Assembly (NCBI RefSeq): GCF_039541915.1
Contig: NZ_BAABHD010000080.1
Location: forward strand, 105,049-169,048
Direction: 5' to 3'
Origin: Nibrella saemangeumensis
GTDB taxonomy: Bacteria; Bacteroidota; Bacteroidia; Cytophagales; Spirosomataceae
DNA length: 64,000 bases
Of the stretch, positions 7,689 through 18,100 are shown piece after piece (the first letter of the stretch is position 1; every line of letters starts with the position of its first letter). The notes beneath the pieces were generated by a model, which had not been told where the DNA came from, ran no database searches, and saw nothing but the letters and a program-made list of their open reading frames with translations. A program made the position numbers and the translations under genes.

Positions 7689-9230
7689 CTACTTCACCGC
7701 TGCGGCCGTGGTAATGGAATTGGTATTGCTGATGAAGGCAATCCGCTTGCTGTCGGGCGACCACGATGGCGTATTAATGGTGCCCTGCCCGCCGTATACG
7801 TAGGCGATTACCTTCAGCTTCGATACATCGGGTTTGCCGTTTACGATAGGCATCAGCCGCAGGTACACATACTTGTAAAACGGATGGTCGTTGGGATTGA
7901 TGTCTTTCTGGAACGACAGAATCACCAGTTGCTTGCCGTCCGGCGAGATATGCGGGAACCAGTTGTTAAAGGCATCGGTGGTCACCTGCTCCTGTTCGCT
8001 GCCGTCGGCTTTCATCCGCCAGATCTGCATGTTTCCGGTACGGGTGGAGTTAAAGTAGATATACTGCCCGTCGGGGGAATACTCCGGACCGTCATCCAGC
8101 GCTTTGGCCGTCGTCAGCCGGACTTCGGGGCCACCGGCCGAGGAGACTTTGTAAATATCAAACTCCCCGTTGCGCTCACCCGTAAAAGTCAGCCACTGGC
8201 CATCCGGCGACCAGCCATGCAGGTACGAGTGCCCAATCGGCGTTATCTTCTTAGGGACTCCGCCCGTTACGGGTACGGTATATATGATTGACTTATTGCC
8301 GTCTTCTTTACTGCCGTGGCTCAGGCCCAGCATTTTGCCGTCGAACGACAGTACATGGTCGTTGTTATTGTTGGTAACGAAGCCGGTCTTGATGACCGTC
8401 GGCACCAGGCTGGCCAGGTCGAAGCGGTACAGCAGCCCCTTGCTGTTGTAAATAAGCGCTTTATCGTCGAGGGTCCAGTTGGGGGCCTGCAGCGATTCCG
8501 GCGACTGGTAAATGATTTTCCGGCGACCGGACGCTACGTCCATAATCTCCAGGTTGCTCCCGATATATTCACGATACGGCACAAAGTTGTCGCGGGCGGG
8601 CACCACTATGCGAACATTGTGGAAAACACCTTTGTCCATGGTCCCTTTCTTCGCCGAACCGACAAATAACCCCACGTACACCTCATCGCCTAACGCCAGA
8701 TCGGTGACCTCTTCCGACACAAACGTATCGCCGTTGCGGGCGACCGACATGGTGTAGGTATTGCCTTTCCGGGCCAGTTGAATAACATCGGCACCCGTCA
8801 CCGATGAGCGTTTTTCCTCCGTCTGCCCGCCTGTAGTCCGGCGGAACTGCATCGCGGTAACGCCATTGTCCTGTACAGCGGCACTAACCTGAGACGCGCC
8901 TGGCTCCAGACCCGACCGAACCATCCAGCCCAGTCTGCGGTGCAGCCCTGCGCCCATGCCAATTCCCTGCACATTGGTACGGAGAATAAAGTCGCCGGTC
9001 ATCTTTTTCCACACCATCGAGACTTCATCCGGACCGGAGCTCAAGCTGGTTAGGGTATACTCCTGTGTACTGGCATTGTAGGTGGCGGTTCCGGGACGCT
9101 TTACCGGGCCGACATCGGCTCTGCCGTCAAACTGGCCGATGAGCTGCTGCTGTTGCGCTACCACCGGAGAAATCGTTGAACCGAACAGGCATAAAACGCC
9201 CGCCAGGAACAAGGTATACTTCATTTTCAT
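7689..9230 (-). CDS. Secreted TolB-like beta-propeller protein with an N-terminal beta-sandwich domain
   Basis: A 513-residue exported protein with a signal peptide (first about 25 residues, ending PVVAQ). Residues about 30-230 look like a beta-sandwich of the DUF1349/concanavalin type (WMVRSGLEPGASQVS, YVGLFVGSA). From about 235 on there are PD40/WD40-like blades (APNWTLDDKALIYNSKG, HGWSPDGQWLTFTGE, PEYSPDGQYIYFNSTR, PSWSPDSKRIAFISN). Such proteins usually bind ligands or partners in the periplasm; no enzyme activity is evident. It is downstream of the GMC dehydrogenase genes on the same strand, with a hairpin between, and may share their transcript. Confidence 0.82.
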   Translation of the reverse strand: MKMKYTLFLAGVLCLFGSTISPVVAQQQQLIGQFDGRADVGPVKRPGTATYNASTQEYTLTSLSSGPDEVSMVWKKMTGDFILRTNVQGIGMGAGLHRRLGWMVRSGLEPGASQVSAAVQDNGVTAMQFRRTTGGQTEEKRSSVTGADVIQLARKGNTYTMSVARNGDTFVSEEVTDLALGDEVYVGLFVGSAKKGTMDKGVFHNVRIVVPARDNFVPYREYIGSNLEIMDVASGRRKIIYQSPESLQAPNWTLDDKALIYNSKGLLYRFDLASLVPTVIKTGFVTNNNNDHVLSFDGKMLGLSHGSKEDGNKSIIYTVPVTGGVPKKITPIGHSYLHGWSPDGQWLTFTGERNGEFDIYKVSSAGGPEVRLTTAKALDDGPEYSPDGQYIYFNSTRTGNMQIWRMKADGSEQEQVTTDAFNNWFPHISPDGKQLVILSFQKDINPNDHPFYKYVYLRLMPIVNGKPDVSKLKVIAYVYGGQGTINTPSWSPDSKRIAFISNTNSITTAAAVK

Positions 9231-9269
9231 ACAATGCAGGGGTTAGGGATAATACCAATTGGGTAACGA

Positions 9270-9300
9270 AGAAGAGCCTGACTACATGCCAGGCTCTTCT
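9270..9300. terminator. Hairpin between the GMC oxidoreductase and TolB-like genes
   Basis: A perfect 11-base stem, AGAAGAGCCTG (9270-9280) and CAGGCTCTTCT (9290-9300), with a nine-base loop. It starts 12 bases past the GMC stop. On the minus strand only a mixed T-rich tail follows, so it may be a partial terminator or an RNA-stability hairpin inside an operon. Confidence 0.5.
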
Positions 9301-9312
9301 CTGCAATATTAC

Positions 9313-11040
9313 TTAAAGACTCTGCTTTTTCATCTCCTTCACCGCATAATCGACGGCACGGGCGGTCAAGGCCATGTAGGTCAGCGACGGGTTCTGCGTG
9401 GAGGTAGAGGTCATGCTGGCCCCGTCGGTGACAAAGACGTTCTTTACGGCATGCATCTGGTTCCACTTGTTTAGCAGCGAGGTTTTGGGGTCTTTGCCCA
9501 TCCGGACGCCACCCATTTCGTGAATATCCAGGCCGGGGTTGCGCTTATCGTCGCGGGTGCGGATGTTGGTGAAACCGGCGGCCGTAAACATCTCGGTCAT
9601 CTGCTCCAGGTAGTCCTTCACCATCTTGTCGTCGTTGTCGTCGTACGCCACCGAAATCCGTAACTGCGGAATATCGAACGGATCGCGTAGCGACTGATCC
9701 AGCGCGACAAAGTTGCTTTCTTTCGGAATCGTCTCGCCCATCATGTGTGAGCCGACATGCCAGCCGCCCAGCGACGGATTATGCAGGTTCTGTTTTAAAC
9801 TCGCGCCGATGCCCTCCTGATTGGTGCGGGAAGACCGGCCCGCCGAGAAACCGGCCGCGTAGCCGCGCAGGAAGTCGGTTTCCTGTTTGTACACGTTGCG
9901 GAACCGCGGAATGTACGGGCTGTTCGGCCGGCGACCATCCGTAGTCGAATCCAGAAAACCGTCGTATTCAGCCGATACCCCCGCCCGGTAGTTATGAAAA
10001 GCCACGTATTTGCCCAGCAGGCCGCTATCGTTGCCTAAGCCATTAGGAAAGCGGCTGGAGGTCGAGTTCAGCAGGATCAGGTTGGTGTTCAGCGCAGCCG
10101 CGTTCACAAAAATGATGCGGGCATAAAACTCGATCATCTGCTTACTTTCAGCATCAATCACCCGCACACCGGTTGCTTTTCCGAACGTCGGCCCGGCCTT
10201 CTTTTCGTCGTAGATGATGGAATGCACAACCGAGTTCGGCCGAAGGGTCATTTTCCCCGTTTTAGCCGCCCAGGGTAATGTCGATGCATTGCTGCTGAAA
10301 TAGCCGCCGAAGGGGCAGCCACGCTCGCAGATGGTGCGGTGCTGGCACTGCGCCCGCCCCTGCTGCAAATGAATGGGCTGCGGTTTTGTGATGTGCGCGG
10401 CCCGGCCCATGATCACATGGCGGTCCTTGTACTTGCCCGAAATCTGCTTTTGAAAATGGCTTTCGACGCAGTTCCACTCGTGCGGGGGCAGAAACTCACC
10501 ATCCGGCAGGGTATCCAAGCCGTCTTTGTTCCCGGATATACCCGCAAACTTCTCTACATAACTGTACCAGGGCGCCAGGTCCTGGTACCGAATAGGCCAG
10601 TCCACGGCGAAACCATCCCGGGCGGGCCCTTCAAAATCGAAGTTACTCCAGCGCTGCGTCTGCCGCGCCCACAGTAGCGACTTGCCGCCAACCTGGTAGC
10701 CCCGAATCCAGTCGAAAGGTTTCTCCTGCACGTAGGGCTGTTCGGCGTCTTTGGCAAAAAACTGCGTGGTACCCTCGTAAAAAGCGTAGCATTTGCTGAC
10801 GATCGGGTTGGCTTCCCGCACCGCCAGCGGCAGCCGGTTGCGGTGCTCAAACTCCCAGGGGTTCATCATGGTGGTGGGGTAGTCGACCACGTGTTTTACG
10901 TCGCGACCCCGCTCCAGCACCAGCGTTTTCAGCCCTTTTCCCGTCAGCTCTTTGGCAGCCCAGCCGCCACTGATGCCCGAGCCGATCACGATGGCATCGA
11001 ACGTATTTACTTTGATTGAATCTATGTTTATAAATGACAT
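9313..11040 (-). CDS. GMC-family oxidoreductase (gluconate/sugar dehydrogenase large subunit type)
   Basis: A 575-residue FAD enzyme. The dinucleotide-binding motif GSGISGGWAAKEL opens the protein and LVLERGRD closes the first Rossmann unit. A CEXGCPFGGY-like Cys cluster (ICERGCPFGGYFSSN) is at about 240-255, and the C-terminal GMC signature has the HEMGGVRMG motif and NPSLTYMALTARA. Together with the small protein upstream it matches the membrane-bound or periplasmic GMC dehydrogenases that pass electrons to a cytochrome c, which is not encoded here. The substrate is probably a sugar or sugar acid. No signal peptide is visible; export may ride on the Tat-type leader of its partner. Confidence 0.9.
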   Translation of the reverse strand: MSFINIDSIKVNTFDAIVIGSGISGGWAAKELTGKGLKTLVLERGRDVKHVVDYPTTMMNPWEFEHRNRLPLAVREANPIVSKCYAFYEGTTQFFAKDAEQPYVQEKPFDWIRGYQVGGKSLLWARQTQRWSNFDFEGPARDGFAVDWPIRYQDLAPWYSYVEKFAGISGNKDGLDTLPDGEFLPPHEWNCVESHFQKQISGKYKDRHVIMGRAAHITKPQPIHLQQGRAQCQHRTICERGCPFGGYFSSNASTLPWAAKTGKMTLRPNSVVHSIIYDEKKAGPTFGKATGVRVIDAESKQMIEFYARIIFVNAAALNTNLILLNSTSSRFPNGLGNDSGLLGKYVAFHNYRAGVSAEYDGFLDSTTDGRRPNSPYIPRFRNVYKQETDFLRGYAAGFSAGRSSRTNQEGIGASLKQNLHNPSLGGWHVGSHMMGETIPKESNFVALDQSLRDPFDIPQLRISVAYDDNDDKMVKDYLEQMTEMFTAAGFTNIRTRDDKRNPGLDIHEMGGVRMGKDPKTSLLNKWNQMHAVKNVFVTDGASMTSTSTQNPSLTYMALTARAVDYAVKEMKKQSL

Positions 11041-11057
11041 TTTCTTTCAGGCTCAAA

Positions 11058-11121
11058 GTTTCAGGTTCAAAGTTCCAGGTTTCAGGTTGGCCCCTGAAAC
11101 CTGGAACTTTGAACCTGAAAC
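11058..11121. repeat. 29-base perfect inverted repeat built from short repeated words
   Basis: Arms at 11058-11086 and 11093-11121 are perfectly complementary over 29 bases with a six-base loop (TTGGCC). Each arm is made of shuffled words such as TTTCAGG, TTCAAAG and TTCCAGG; another word copy lies just outside at 11046-11057. It sits between two genes of one operon. A diverged relative is at 28685-28735. Confidence 0.85.
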
Positions 11122-11124
11122 GAG

Positions 11125-11664
11125 TTATTTCTTTTCCGTCAAAGCTTTCGTTTTCACCGGCACACAGCCATGGTAGCGGCCCGGCACCAGTTCGTATTTG
11201 GTGATGTTCGTCATGACGTATTCCGAGGTCATGTACCCCTGAATGGTCAGGCTTTTGACCAGGCGGTAAAAGCTTTTCTGGTCCGCGTCCGTCGCCTGCT
11301 CCAGTTGCTTCAGCAGGTTAAGTCGCTGGATCTCCTCCAGCGCTCCAAACGATTTGCCGGTCTGCCTCGCCAGACCCGCTACAGTAGTCAGACCGCTGAC
11401 GAAGTTCTGCTGTACGCTTTTCTCGTAGCAGTCGGCGACCATTTTCTGGATAAAGGAATGCACGCCAAGGGCTTTGGCACCCGGCGTGTCGGTGGCCGGA
11501 ATAATGGTTTCGACAATGTCGGCCAGGAGCAGGTCCTGATCCGCTGACAGAATCGGCTGAAGCGACGCGACAGAAGCCCTGTTCCAGCCTTCGGCCCAGG
11601 CCGGCAGACTAATCAGACCCCCGAGGGCCACCGCCATGTTTTTGAGCGCTACTCGTCTTTCCAA
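11125..11664 (-). CDS. Gluconate 2-dehydrogenase subunit 3-like protein
   Basis: A 179-residue protein that starts at TTG (11664); an in-frame stop lies nine bases upstream and only this start keeps the arginine pair of the Tat-like leader (MERRVALKNMAVALGG...PAWA). The mature part has the family features: an early LLADIVETIIPATDTPGAKALGV segment, and helices ending in a TSEYV region near the C-terminus. By family it is the small subunit that accompanies a GMC-type dehydrogenase, and it lies directly upstream of one on the same strand. Confidence 0.82.
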   Translation of the reverse strand: MERRVALKNMAVALGGLISLPAWAEGWNRASVASLQPILSADQDLLLADIVETIIPATDTPGAKALGVHSFIQKMVADCYEKSVQQNFVSGLTTVAGLARQTGKSFGALEEIQRLNLLKQLEQATDADQKSFYRLVKSLTIQGYMTSEYVMTNITKYELVPGRYHGCVPVKTKALTEKK

Positions 11665-11946
11665 AGTACGTTAGGGATTATAGAGCGTATGGTATATTGG
11701 TCAATTGAAAACGAATGGGCAGGCAAGGTCCGGCCTTTAGCCATCCAGGTCTATAAGCCAGCCTCTGCCATACAAAGTTCCGCCGTTTCGTTAAAAGGAA
11801 TATAAAAATAATGCTTTTCTGCGGCCTTTACTACGCCCGGCAGCCGCCTGAAGTATGAATTTTAGGGGAAACACCGTCAGGATTAGGGTAAACCCTAAGC
11901 GTGGCAAATCAGCCTGTTCGACCAGCTATGCCGTTCTCTGCTCTTT

Positions 11947-12834
11947 CTATCGGACGGGTTGGTCAGGACGCCAGAAGGGTTCAGCGGCAGCCACAAACCC
12001 GATGGGCACTTCCTGAATGAATCCTTTCAGCCACTCCGCGCAGTACTTCATGCCGGCCTGCTCAGACACCAGATGACCCAGAATGATGAGTGCTTTCTTC
12101 CGGCCAGCCGCATTGGCATCCTGAATATACTCCACCAGTTCCCACTCATGCGTTTCCCCCAGAATGATAACATCGGCCTGCTCTACATACGGGATGCCGT
12201 GCATCAGCCCGACATTCCCCCAACTGGCCAGCACCCGCCGGACGGGCATATTTGGGTCGCCCAGCACCCGCATGGTGCGGATCTTCAGTTTCGACTCTAT
12301 GCCTTGGGCGAGACGCGCCAGCGTGGTTTCGGGAAAGGTAAACAGTTTGGGCTGCTGCGGATCGGCGTATTGCTCCCAGCCTAGTTCCCGGATCATGCCG
12401 GTCGCGATACCGTCGGGCCGACGGCCGTGCCAGTGGTCGTGGAAATGGAACACACTAATTCCCTGCTTCGCAATAAAATCCCGCTTATGCTGGTAGATGG
12501 GGTCCTGAAGAAAGGGTTCCGTGCGGTCCTGGTGGGTGAAAAAAGTCGGTTCGTGGGTAATGATCAGGTTCATGCCTCCGGCAGAGGCCCGCTTAAGTGC
12601 ATCCAGCGTAGCCATCATGGTGGTCGCAATTCCTGTTACGGGCTGCTCCAGACTACCGGCAATCAGGTTGTCGACCGTCTGCTCCCGCCAGGGGATACCC
12701 ACATTGGCTTTGATGCGGTCAATAACCTGACCGACGGTGAGGGGCGCGCTGGGGGCAGACCTCCCCATATGGGCGGCTGTAAGCCCTAAGGTCGTCAGGA
12801 GAAAGTTACGTCGGGATGGCTTATAGAGCGTCAT
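11947..12834 (-). CDS. Nif3-like dinuclear metal protein with a Tat-type leader
   Basis: A 295-residue protein from the ATG at 12834. The open frame extends to 13002, but the extra 56 residues are not protein-like and would overlap the divergent gene. It opens with SRRNFLLTTLGLTAAH, a twin-arginine leader, unusual because most Nif3/GTP cyclohydrolase I type 2 relatives are cytosolic. Family metal ligands are visible: THEPTFF near residue 95, FHDHWH, and GHLVSEQAGMKYC with a second His/Glu group near the end. Its reaction is not known for most members; exported hydrolase is an inference. Confidence 0.8.
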   Translation of the reverse strand: MTLYKPSRRNFLLTTLGLTAAHMGRSAPSAPLTVGQVIDRIKANVGIPWREQTVDNLIAGSLEQPVTGIATTMMATLDALKRASAGGMNLIITHEPTFFTHQDRTEPFLQDPIYQHKRDFIAKQGISVFHFHDHWHGRRPDGIATGMIRELGWEQYADPQQPKLFTFPETTLARLAQGIESKLKIRTMRVLGDPNMPVRRVLASWGNVGLMHGIPYVEQADVIILGETHEWELVEYIQDANAAGRKKALIILGHLVSEQAGMKYCAEWLKGFIQEVPIGFVAAAEPFWRPDQPVR

Positions 12835-13000
12835 AAAAAGATCTGGATACGATTCTGACCGATCGACCGGCGGCCGGTCGTACCCTAAAAAGCAGGAAAG
12901 CCAGCTATTATACGCACCTGATATTTTTAGCGGGCTAATCAGGAGTAATCCGGCATCGGGTGCTTTTACAGAAATACCGACAACCCCTTTACCGGATACC

Positions 13001-14410
13001 ATGAAAACCTTTGGCTTTCTTTTGCTACTCCCCCTCCTACTTAGCCTGTCTGCCGTGGCTCAGGATCAGGACTCTCTGCGGAGAGCGTTCATGGCCGCGC
13101 AGGCTGTTATTCAGCAGAAGTCGGCCGAGGACCATAAGCAGATGATGCAACAATTGGGCATTACCGCCTTGCGGCCGGGCCCTTCCGGTAATCCGCAGGC
13201 GCCTAATGCCGCCAATACCGACGAGTCGAAAGCAACGCCCTACACCAGCCTGCCCGATCCGCTAACGCTGAAGAACGGCAGGCAGGTAACCACTGCCAAA
13301 GAGTGGTGGACCAAACGCCGGCCCGAGATCGTTGAGGATTTTGACCGGGAAGTGTATGGTCGTATGCCGGCCAATGTGCCGAAGGTAAGCTGGCGGGTAG
13401 TCAGCGAAACAAAAGAAACGAACGGGGAATATCCGGTTATTGTCAAAAACCTGGTTGGGCATGTCGATAACTCTGCCTACCCGGCCATCAACGTGGCTAT
13501 CGAACTGACGCTGGCGACACCCGCCAACGCGTCGGGGCCGGTACCCGTCATGATGAACTACGGCTTCCGCTTCCCGGCGGGGTTCCGGCCCCCGACCTCA
13601 ACGACCGCCAATCAGGGCAACCGCCCGGCCGAACCCACCTGGCAGCAGCAACTGCTGGCCAAAGGCTGGGGCTACGCGGTTATTTACCCGACCAGTTACC
13701 AGGCCGACAACGGTGCCGGACTCACACAGGGTATCATCGGCCTCGTCAACAAAGGACAAACCCGCAAACCTGACGACTGGGGCACCCTCAGGACCTGGGC
13801 GTGGGGTGCCAGCCGGGCCCTGGACTACCTGGAGACCGACAAAGCTGTGGATGCAAAACAAGTCGGCATTGAAGGGCTGTCCCGCTACGGTAAAGCAGCC
13901 ATTGTGACCATGGCGTACGAACCCCGGTTTGCCATCGGGTTTATCGGTTCATCGGGCGAAGGCGGAGTAAAGATTCACCGGCGAATCTTTGGCGAGCAGG
14001 TCGAGAATGTAGCATCATCGGCCGAATACCACTGGATGGCGGGTAATTTTATCAAGTACGCCGGCCCGCTAACCCCCAATGACCTGCCCGTTGACGCGCA
14101 CGAACTGGTTGCCCTGTGTGCCCCCCGTCCGGTGTTTATCAGTGTGGGCTCCCCTACGGTAGAAGGGCAGTGGGTCGACGCTAAAGGCATGTTTCTGGGC
14201 GGTGTATATGCCGGACCTGTGTACAAACTGCTGGGCAAAAAAGATCTGGGCACTACGGAGTTCCCGCCGATTGAGACAGCCCTCACCGACGGCGATATTG
14301 CCTTCCGACAGCATAGCGGTGGACACACCACCGGCCCCAACTGGCCCACGTTCCTGCGCTATGCCGACCGGTATATAAAATCAAAAGCAACGGTTTCGGC
14401 CAGCCGGTAA
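13001..14410 (+). CDS. Secreted CE15-type glucuronoyl esterase-like alpha/beta hydrolase
   Basis: A 469-residue exported enzyme with a signal peptide (LLLLPLLLSLSAVAQ, cleavage about residue 20). The nucleophile elbow GLSRYGKAA places Ser294 in the GxSRxGK motif of carbohydrate esterase family 15, and His442 lies in HSGGHTTGP. CE15 enzymes break ester bonds between lignin alcohols and glucuronic acid on xylan. Residues about 80-130 (WWTKRRPEIVEDFDREVYG) also match this family. No other xylan genes are close, so the true ester substrate is uncertain. It is divergent from the Nif3-like gene. Confidence 0.82.
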   Translation: MKTFGFLLLLPLLLSLSAVAQDQDSLRRAFMAAQAVIQQKSAEDHKQMMQQLGITALRPGPSGNPQAPNAANTDESKATPYTSLPDPLTLKNGRQVTTAKEWWTKRRPEIVEDFDREVYGRMPANVPKVSWRVVSETKETNGEYPVIVKNLVGHVDNSAYPAINVAIELTLATPANASGPVPVMMNYGFRFPAGFRPPTSTTANQGNRPAEPTWQQQLLAKGWGYAVIYPTSYQADNGAGLTQGIIGLVNKGQTRKPDDWGTLRTWAWGASRALDYLETDKAVDAKQVGIEGLSRYGKAAIVTMAYEPRFAIGFIGSSGEGGVKIHRRIFGEQVENVASSAEYHWMAGNFIKYAGPLTPNDLPVDAHELVALCAPRPVFISVGSPTVEGQWVDAKGMFLGGVYAGPVYKLLGKKDLGTTEFPPIETALTDGDIAFRQHSGGHTTGPNWPTFLRYADRYIKSKATVSASR

Positions 14411-14435
14411 CGGCAGCAGCAATGTCGGTGCATAC

Positions 14436-15068
14436 CTAGACCAGCCCTTCTTTCATGGCTTTCAGGATAGCTTCGGTTTTAGAGTTAACGTGCAGCTTGT
14501 CGTAAATGTGGCGGATATGGGAGCGCACGGTATCGATGCTGATGTGCAGTTCGTCGGCGATAAGCTTGTAGCTGTAGCCGGATACCAGTCCTTTGATGAT
14601 GTCCAGTTCGCGTGCCGACAGGTTATAGTCTTCTGTTTTCGATGACCGCTGCTGCTGAAAAAACTGCAGCACTTTGCGGGCCACGTTGGCGGTCATGGGT
14701 GACCCGCCTTTGTGGACGTCGAAGATAGCTTCGACAATTTCCGACGGGGGCGTATGTTTCAGCAGGTAACCGCTGGCCCCATTGCGGATGGCCTGAAAGA
14801 TTTTCTCCTCATTGTCGAACACCGTCAGCATCATCACCTGCGTTTGCGGGGAGATGGCTTTTACTACCGGCACCGCTTCAATACCGGTCATGCCGGGCAG
14901 GTCGATGTCCATGAGCACCACATCGGGCGCCAGCGTCCTGATTTCTTCCCGGATGTTGCTGCAATCGGCAAAAGCCCCCACTAGTTCAAGCTGCGGAGTC
15001 GCCTGGAGCAGGAAGGTGATGCCCTCCCGCAGGTTCCGGTTATCTTCGTAATAAACGACCTTTATCAT
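14436..15068 (-). CDS. LuxR/NarL-family response regulator
   Basis: A 210-residue regulator: receiver domain (residues 1-120) with Asp54 in VLMDIDLPGMTG, the Thr in MLTVFD and Lys in YLLKHT, followed by a LuxR-type helix-turn-helix (about 145-205; LSARELDIIKGLVSGYSYK...DTVRSHIRHIYDKL). It is 45 bases downstream of the HisKA_3 kinase, its obvious partner, and would activate transcription once phosphorylated. Confidence 0.93.
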   Translation of the reverse strand: MIKVVYYEDNRNLREGITFLLQATPQLELVGAFADCSNIREEIRTLAPDVVLMDIDLPGMTGIEAVPVVKAISPQTQVMMLTVFDNEEKIFQAIRNGASGYLLKHTPPSEIVEAIFDVHKGGSPMTANVARKVLQFFQQQRSSKTEDYNLSARELDIIKGLVSGYSYKLIADELHISIDTVRSHIRHIYDKLHVNSKTEAILKAMKEGLV

Positions 15069-15113
15069 TGTCTTTCGATTGAGAAGTGTAAGCGGGCTGT
15101 CGGAAGCAACTGC

Positions 15114-18100
15114 TCACACTTTGGTTACCAGTTCAATGCGTGTGCCGGCACCGGGGGCAGACTCCAGCGTCAGTTGCCCTTTAATCTCATCGGCGCGTTT
15201 CCGGAGATTCTGCAGGCCGTTGCCCTGTCGGACCGTTGCCGGATCGAAGCCCCGGCCGTTGTCTTCGATCACCAGCTTCAGGTGCCTGCCCACAACCGTC
15301 AGAAATACGTTGATGGTGGTACAGTCGGCGTATTTGACGGCATTGTTAATACTTTCTTTAAAGATCAGGTACAGGTTCCGGCGCTGCTCCACGTTGAGCC
15401 GTGTCGAGTGAAATTTGTCGGATACCTGCATGGTAAACTTAATATCCTTGGCCTCAGCCATTTTCAGGCCGAACTCCCGCATCCGGGTGACCACATCCTC
15501 CAGGCTGTCGTATTTGGTTTGGATAGTCCAGATAATGTCCTGCATGGACTCGGAGAGCGTGGTAGCGCTGGTGCTGATGCGCTGCAGGATCGGTACGGCT
15601 TCGGGCCGCACCGGCTGAATCTGCTGCTGCACCACATCGCTGAAAATCCGGATGCTGCTGAGCGTGGAGCCCATATCGTCGTGCAGGTCGGTGGCGATGC
15701 GGTTGCGGATGCCTTCCAGCTTTTTGCGCTGCGCTTCGCGGTTGCGGTAAATGGCGTACCCGATAGCGGCCAGCACCAGTACACATAACCCTTGAAACCA
15801 CCAGGTCTGGTAATACGCCGGTATGACCCGCACCGCCAGTTCTAGCCCTTCCTGATTCCAGACGCCGTCGTTGTTGGCGGCTTTGATCCGCAGCGTATAA
15901 TTGCCCGGCTCCAGGTTGGTATAGGTAGCCGTCCGGGCGTTGGTGTGGACCCAGCCCTTGTCGAAGCCGACCAGTTGGTAGGCATACTGATTCTTTTCGG
16001 GCTGGCTGAAATTCAGGGCCACAAACGCTACCGACAGGGAGTTATCACCGGGCTGGAGCGCAATCAGCCGGTCGTCTTCCAGGGTGCGGGGCTGGTTATT
16101 TACCAGGACGGACGTAACCGCAATCGGGGGTGGTACCGTATTTCGGACCAGGCGCAGCGGATCGAAGTAGTTGAAGGCATTGACAAAGCCGATAAACAGT
16201 TCTCCCTGCGCATTCCGGCTCATGCTGTTGACGCTACTGGTGATGATGAAGTTGGAAAATAAGCCGTTTTCTTTCTGAAGCGACTGAAACGTACCGGTCT
16301 GCGGGTTCAACCGGTGCAGGTACGTATCCGTCGCCAGCCAGAGCTGACCGGCTTTGTCTTCCTGCATGGCGAGCACATGGTCAGCCATCAGGCCGTTATC
16401 GGAGTTATAGATCCTGACGACGCGTCCGCTCGTATCAGCCTGCGCCAGAAAGCCGATATTACCAATCCACAACCGGTCTTTTGAATCAATGGAGAAGGTA
16501 ATAAAGATCCGGTCTGAAAAGCGTAGGGCGGTATCCGCATGTTGCAGGGGTATCCGCTCCGCCTGGGTACTATGCTCACCGAACCGGAACAGGCCTGCCA
16601 CCGTATACACCCACATCCGGCCTCTGGAGTCCTCCCGGAATTCGTAGATACGCGGGCCGTTCTCCCCGCCTACCGCAACCGGAAACGACCGGGTCTGCAA
16701 CTGTTTCGTCACCGGATTATACGAACAGACCAGCGGCCCGGCTGTAAACCAAATGGCTCCTTTGCGGTCAATATCGAGGTGGTAGATGTCATTGGGAAGC
16801 TGGTGCCCGGTCTTAGGCACCCAATCCTCTTTGTACAACCAGACATTCTGTTTTGGATCATACTGCACTAAATCGTTCGGCAGCGACAGCCAGATTTTAC
16901 CCAGATTGTCCTGCACCATCCGGTACATACCCTGTCGCAGCAAGCCCCGTCTGTCCATCGTTCGGGTAAAGGTATCCAGGCGCCGGTTCCACTGATACAG
17001 GCCGTCGCGCTGGGTGCCTATCCAGTATAGATCGGGGTTAAAGCGATCCTGATGCACAAAACGTACCCGATCGGCCGGGCTAGCAGTAAGCGGAGCCGGC
17101 AGCATCTTCCGTTTTACTTTGAGGGCATAGGGATCCATCTTCTGAATGCCCCACTCCGTAGCCATCCAGATCACGCCCGTTTGTGGGTCGCGGTAAAAGG
17201 CCTCCACCGGCGAACCATTATGCGCCAGGGGATCGCGAGGCTCCGGCTTCACAACCGCATGTTGCAGCGTAACCGGGTCCACACTGAACAGGCCGGTTTC
17301 GGCCCCTCCTCCCCAGAAAAATAGCCGCCCGTCCGGGGTGCGGTCTTCGCAGAGCGCATACACCGTCTTGAGGTTATCCGGAACGTCAACAAATTGATCG
17401 GACTTAGGGTCATAGCGCAACAGGCCATGCCCGGCGCTAAACAGCCACAGCTGCTGATGGCTGTCCTCAAACAAATTATACGCCTGAATATTGGCCTGCG
17501 GATGATGCTGGTCCCGGCCAAGTATGTAGGTATACTGCTGCCGGGCGCGATCAAACCGGTAGACGGTACCGCTGGAAAAGACCCAGAAGTTATCACGGCG
17601 GTCGAGGTAGAGCCGGACCGACGACGAGTGGACATTCCGGGGTAGCGGGAAAGTAGTTAGCTGAAGCGTTTTCCGGTCGATGCGGTACAGCTGGTGTACG
17701 CCCGCAAACCAACCGTAGCCCTCCCGGTCAAGGATGAGAGGGTACACCACATCGTTGTCGCCGATCTGGTCCCGGTTGGGCGGAATAGTAATGTGTCTAA
17801 ATTCTTCGCGCGCCGGGTCCAGCCGGCAAAGGCCCAGGTTAGTAGCAACCCAGATAATTCCGTCGGCATCTTCCGTCAGTCCAATGATGAAATTACCGGG
17901 CAGACCCGGTAGCGCTTTGGAGCGCCGGTATACGGTAAAGCGCTGCCCGTCGAAGCGGTTCAGGCCATTAACGGTGCCAAACCACATAAAGCCGCGCCGG
18001 TCTTTCAGGATGCATTTTACCTCATCGTTGGAAAGACCCTGGTCGGTGGTGTAGTGCTGAAACGACATATCTGCCACCTGCGCCCCAGCCGGGCCCGTCA

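Noticed and set aside
12835..13002. N-terminal extension of the Nif3-like protein
   Set aside because: It is not protein-like, overlaps the divergent esterase start, and the Tat leader marks the true start at 12834.
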